Positions 13,204-15,608 of a stretch of DNA of 15,608 nt are shown in pieces. Location of the stretch: the NCBI GenBank assembly GCA_009926815.1, contig RFOC01000024.1, forward strand, positions 1 to 15,608. The letters run 5' to 3'. The translations under genes and the position numbers were made by a program. How positions within the stretch are numbered: position 1 is the first letter of the stretch; each line of letters begins with the position of its first letter. A model generated the notes under the pieces. It was given only the letters and a program-made list of their open reading frames with translations. It did no database searches and was not told where the DNA came from. This stretch comes from Planctomycetota bacterium. Lineage in GTDB: Bacteria; Planctomycetota; Phycisphaerae; Phycisphaerales; SM1A02.

Positions 13204-14532
13204 TCACCGGCGAGCGAGCGCCCGATGTCCAATATCCCGGCGGAAGAAGGCGCCCGGGAAGCGGATCCGTTGGGCGGCCTGCGTGGCCCTTTCGGCGGCC
13301 CGGGCCAGATCCGGGGCTGAAGCCGTGATCCCAAGCACCCGCCCTCCCGCCGAGATCGGACCATGGGCACCGGCCTTCGTTCCGGCGTGGAAGCACGCCA
13401 GGGGCTCGGAGGCCGAGCCCAGGGCCTCGGCCTCGGCCAGTCCCTCCAGAGGGTCACCGGTGCGAGGCTTGCCGGGGTAGCCCTCGGCACAGACCACGAC
13501 GCAACAGCTCGATCCCGGCGAGAAGGCGATCTCCGCCCCATCCAGCGTGCCCGCCGCGGTGCGCCAGAGAGCATCCAGCAGGTCGCCCTTCCAGCGCATC
13601 ATGAGCGCCTGGGTCTCCGGATCGCCGAACCTGGTGTTGAACTCCAGCACCTTCGGCCCACCATGGGTGAGCATGAGCCCGGCGTAGAGCACGCCCCGGA
13701 ATTCGATCCCCTCGCGGCGCAGCGCGTCCACCGTGGGCACCAGGATCTCCCGCTCCACCTGCCGAAGCAGGGGTTCGGTGGCCAGCGGGGTGGGGCAGTA
13801 GGCCCCCATGCCGCCCGTGTTGGGCCCGGTGTCGCCCTCGCCGACCCGCTTGTGATCCTGGCAGGGCTCGAGCATCCAGATGGTGCGGCCGTCGACCAGG
13901 GCGAGCACGCTCACTTCCTCGCCGCGCAACCGCTCCTCGATCACGATGGTCGCGCCGGCATCACCGTGGAGGCGACGCTCCAGCATGTCGCGCACCGCCG
14001 CCTCGGCCTGCGCGGGCGTGTCGCAGACCACCACGCCCTTGCCGGCGCACAGGCCGCTGGCCTTCACCACCACGGGATCGGCCCGGCTGCGCACGAAGTG
14101 CAGGGCCGCATCGAGCTGGTCGCGGTTGAAGGTGCGCGACTCGGCGGTCGGCACGTTGGCCGAGCGAAGCACCTGCTTGCACCACGCCTTGTCGGACTCC
14201 AGCCGAGCGCCGGCCTTGCCCGGACCGAACACCAGCCGGTGCGGGGGCCTGTGCAGGTCGTCGGCCATGCCCTGCTCCAGCAGGGCCTCGGGACCCACCA
14301 CCACCAGCCGGATGTCCTCGCGCTCCATCCATCGCTCCAGATGGAAGCGGTTGCGGGGCTCGAGGGACTGCGGACAGCCGCGGCCCAGCGCCAGCAGGCC
14401 GGCGTTGGCGTCCGGATCGACCCACAGGTTGCCCAGTCGCGGGCTCTGCCGAAGCCTCCAGGCCAGCGCGTGCTCGCGGCCGCCGCTTCCGGCGAGAAGC
14501 ACGTTGCAGCGATCGGGTGCGCCGCCACTCAC
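13204..14532 (-). CDS. purD: Phosphoribosylamine--glycine ligase (GAR synthetase)
   Basis: The 442-residue protein matches PurD over its whole length. It has the N-terminal GSGGREHAL (15-23), the ATP-grasp segments KASGLCAGKGVVV (157-169; usually GLAAGKG) and HKRVGEGDTGPNTGGMGAY (227-245), and the metal/ATP-binding EFNTRFGDPE (297-306). A C-terminal domain contains CVVVCAEGYPGKP. It joins glycine to 5-phosphoribosylamine with ATP, the second step of purine synthesis. The GTG start overlaps the TGA of alanine dehydrogenase by 4 nt (GTGA), so translation is probably coupled. No other purine gene is in the window. Confidence 0.97.
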   Translation of the reverse strand: MSGGAPDRCNVLLAGSGGREHALAWRLRQSPRLGNLWVDPDANAGLLALGRGCPQSLEPRNRFHLERWMEREDIRLVVVGPEALLEQGMADDLHRPPHRLVFGPGKAGARLESDKAWCKQVLRSANVPTAESRTFNRDQLDAALHFVRSRADPVVVKASGLCAGKGVVVCDTPAQAEAAVRDMLERRLHGDAGATIVIEERLRGEEVSVLALVDGRTIWMLEPCQDHKRVGEGDTGPNTGGMGAYCPTPLATEPLLRQVEREILVPTVDALRREGIEFRGVLYAGLMLTHGGPKVLEFNTRFGDPETQALMMRWKGDLLDALWRTAAGTLDGAEIAFSPGSSCCVVVCAEGYPGKPRTGDPLEGLAEAEALGSASEPLACFHAGTKAGAHGPISAGGRVLGITASAPDLARAAERATQAAQRIRFPGAFFRRDIGHRALARR

Positions 14533-15608
14533 GCCGCGGCGCCGGCGAACTGAAGGTTGTGGGCCTCGGCCACCGGCTGGTTGGTCAGCTTGCCGCGGTC
14601 CATGTTGATGCAGTTGGCGAAGTGCTGATCCATCTGGGCCAGGCGATGAGCGCCGTGTCGGGCCAGCTTGACCGCCCAGGGCAGCGTGACGTTGGTGAGG
14701 GCGATGGTGCTGGTGCGGGCCACGGCACCGGGCATGTTGCCCACGCAGTAGTGCACCACGCCGTCGACCTCGTAGGTGGGATTGCGATGCGTGGTCACGC
14801 GGGCCGTCTCCACGCAGCCACCCTGGTCGATGGCCACGTCCACGATCACCGAGCCCGGGCGGATGTGCTTGAGGTCGGCCCGCTTGATCAGGTGCGGCGC
14901 CTTGGCGCCAGGCACCAGCACGGCGCCCACGATCAGGTCAGCCCAGTTCAGCCGCTCGCGGATCGCCTGCGGATCGCTGTAGATCACCTGCACGTTGGGC
15001 GGCATGGTCTCGCTGAGGTGACGCAGGCGGTCGATGTTCACGTCCAGCATGACCACCTGGGCGCCCATGCCCGCGGCCACGCGAGCGGCACAGGTGCCCA
15101 CCACGCCGCCGCCGATCACCAGCACATGGCCCGGCTCCACGCCCGGCACGCCGCCGAGCAGCACGCCGCGACCACCGAAGGGCCGCTCGAGGAACTTGGC
15201 GCCCTCCTGGATGGAGAGCTTGCCCGCCACCTCGCTCATGGGGGTGAGCAGCGGCAGGTGGCCCTCGTCGTTGGTCAGGGTCTCGTAGGCGCAGGCGACG
15301 CACTTGCGGTCCAGGCATCCCAGCGTCAGGTCGCGGTCCGCCGCGAAGTGGAAGTAGGTGAAGAGCGTCTGCCCCTCGCGGATCATGGCGATCTCGGGTT
15401 GCTGCGGCTCCTTCACCTTCACGATCAGGTCGGCCTTCGCCCAGACCTCCTGGGCGCCCTTCACCAGGGTGGCCCCGGCGGCGGTGTACTGCTCGTCGGT
15501 GAAGCCGCTGCCCACGCCGGCCCCGGACTGCACCAGCACCGTGTGGCCCTCGCGCACCAGCACCTCGGCGCCCACCGGCCGCATGCCCACGCGGTACTCG
15601 TCGGGCTT
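14529..15608 (-). CDS. ald: Alanine dehydrogenase, N-terminus cut by window edge
   Basis: The 359 visible residues cover all but about nine N-terminal residues, judged by alignment with Mycobacterium tuberculosis Ald; the frame is open at the edge (KPDEYRVGMRPVGA). The catalytic Lys66 (VKVKEP), His87 (TYFHFAA) and Asp261 (VAIDQGG) match Lys75, His96 and Asp270 of that enzyme. The Rossmann fold has VIGGGVVGTCAA (164-175), with an acidic strand end at Asp189. The enzyme interconverts L-alanine and pyruvate plus ammonia with NAD. A GTG at 15590 could be mistaken for a start, but conserved residues continue upstream of it. It is followed by purD in a 4-nt overlap. Confidence 0.96.
   Translation of the reverse strand, partial: KPDEYRVGMRPVGAEVLVREGHTVLVQSGAGVGSGFTDEQYTAAGATLVKGAQEVWAKADLIVKVKEPQQPEIAMIREGQTLFTYFHFAADRDLTLGCLDRKCVACAYETLTNDEGHLPLLTPMSEVAGKLSIQEGAKFLERPFGGRGVLLGGVPGVEPGHVLVIGGGVVGTCAARVAAGMGAQVVMLDVNIDRLRHLSETMPPNVQVIYSDPQAIRERLNWADLIVGAVLVPGAKAPHLIKRADLKHIRPGSVIVDVAIDQGGCVETARVTTHRNPTYEVDGVVHYCVGNMPGAVARTSTIALTNVTLPWAVKLARHGAHRLAQMDQHFANCINMDRGKLTNQPVAEAHNLQFAGAAA

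Noticed and set aside
13103..13396. Upstream extension of the S8 frame by 98 codons
   Set aside because: It overlaps purD and precedes a clear signal peptide that begins at ATG 13102; a promoter candidate lies inside it.
10730..13480. A 916-codon open frame on the plus strand opposite the S8 gene
   Set aside because: Composition is dominated by Arg, Gly, Val and Ala with no motif; it also crosses the S8 start and the end of purD. It is a shadow of the real gene.

Overview
The window is GC-rich and densely coded, with most genes on the minus strand in tight, overlapping operons. I infer a planctomycete, probably of the Phycisphaerae type. The reasons are a DUF1573 protein, exported proteins with 'CC...DP.CC...WD..C' cysteine motifs, an FG-GAP propeller lipoprotein, a GbsR-like regulator, and TANNNT -10 boxes lying almost on start codons. 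This assignment is moderate confidence and rests on style, not on a marker gene.

Layout from left to right. Positions 1-3290 hold a minus-strand operon, transcribed in the order DUF1573 lipoprotein (carrying an apparent frameshift), calcineurin-like phosphoesterase, tsaB, and a receiver-like signalling protein cut by the left edge. The first three are joined by 1-4 nt overlaps. Positions 3319-6576 hold a second minus-strand pair: an exported MsrB-MsrA fusion followed 3 nt later by an exported GCPII-like M28 peptidase. A 55-nt divergent spacer separates the pair from a plus-strand seven-bladed FG-GAP lipoprotein (6632-8101). A tRNA-Ser(GGA) follows 12 nt later.

Positions 8201-8557 are non-coding and repeat-rich. 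They contain three hairpins whose loops share the word CGCTTCG, and a 77-bp tandem duplication. To the right, on the minus strand, a 1319-residue exported subtilisin-family (S8) protein with a large cysteine-rich insert is followed after 18 nt by a GbsR-like MarR-type regulator. The right end holds alanine dehydrogenase (cut by the edge) overlapping purD by 4 nt.

Housekeeping functions (TsaB for t6A modification, PurD, Ald, tRNA-Ser) are interleaved with envelope functions: oxidised-methionine repair, peptidases and lipoproteins. I see no mobile element, CRISPR array, defence island or biosynthetic cluster. The items most worth a second look are the apparent leaderless promoters, the cysteine-rich subtilase with its neighbouring regulator, and the hairpin/tandem-repeat block behind the tRNA.
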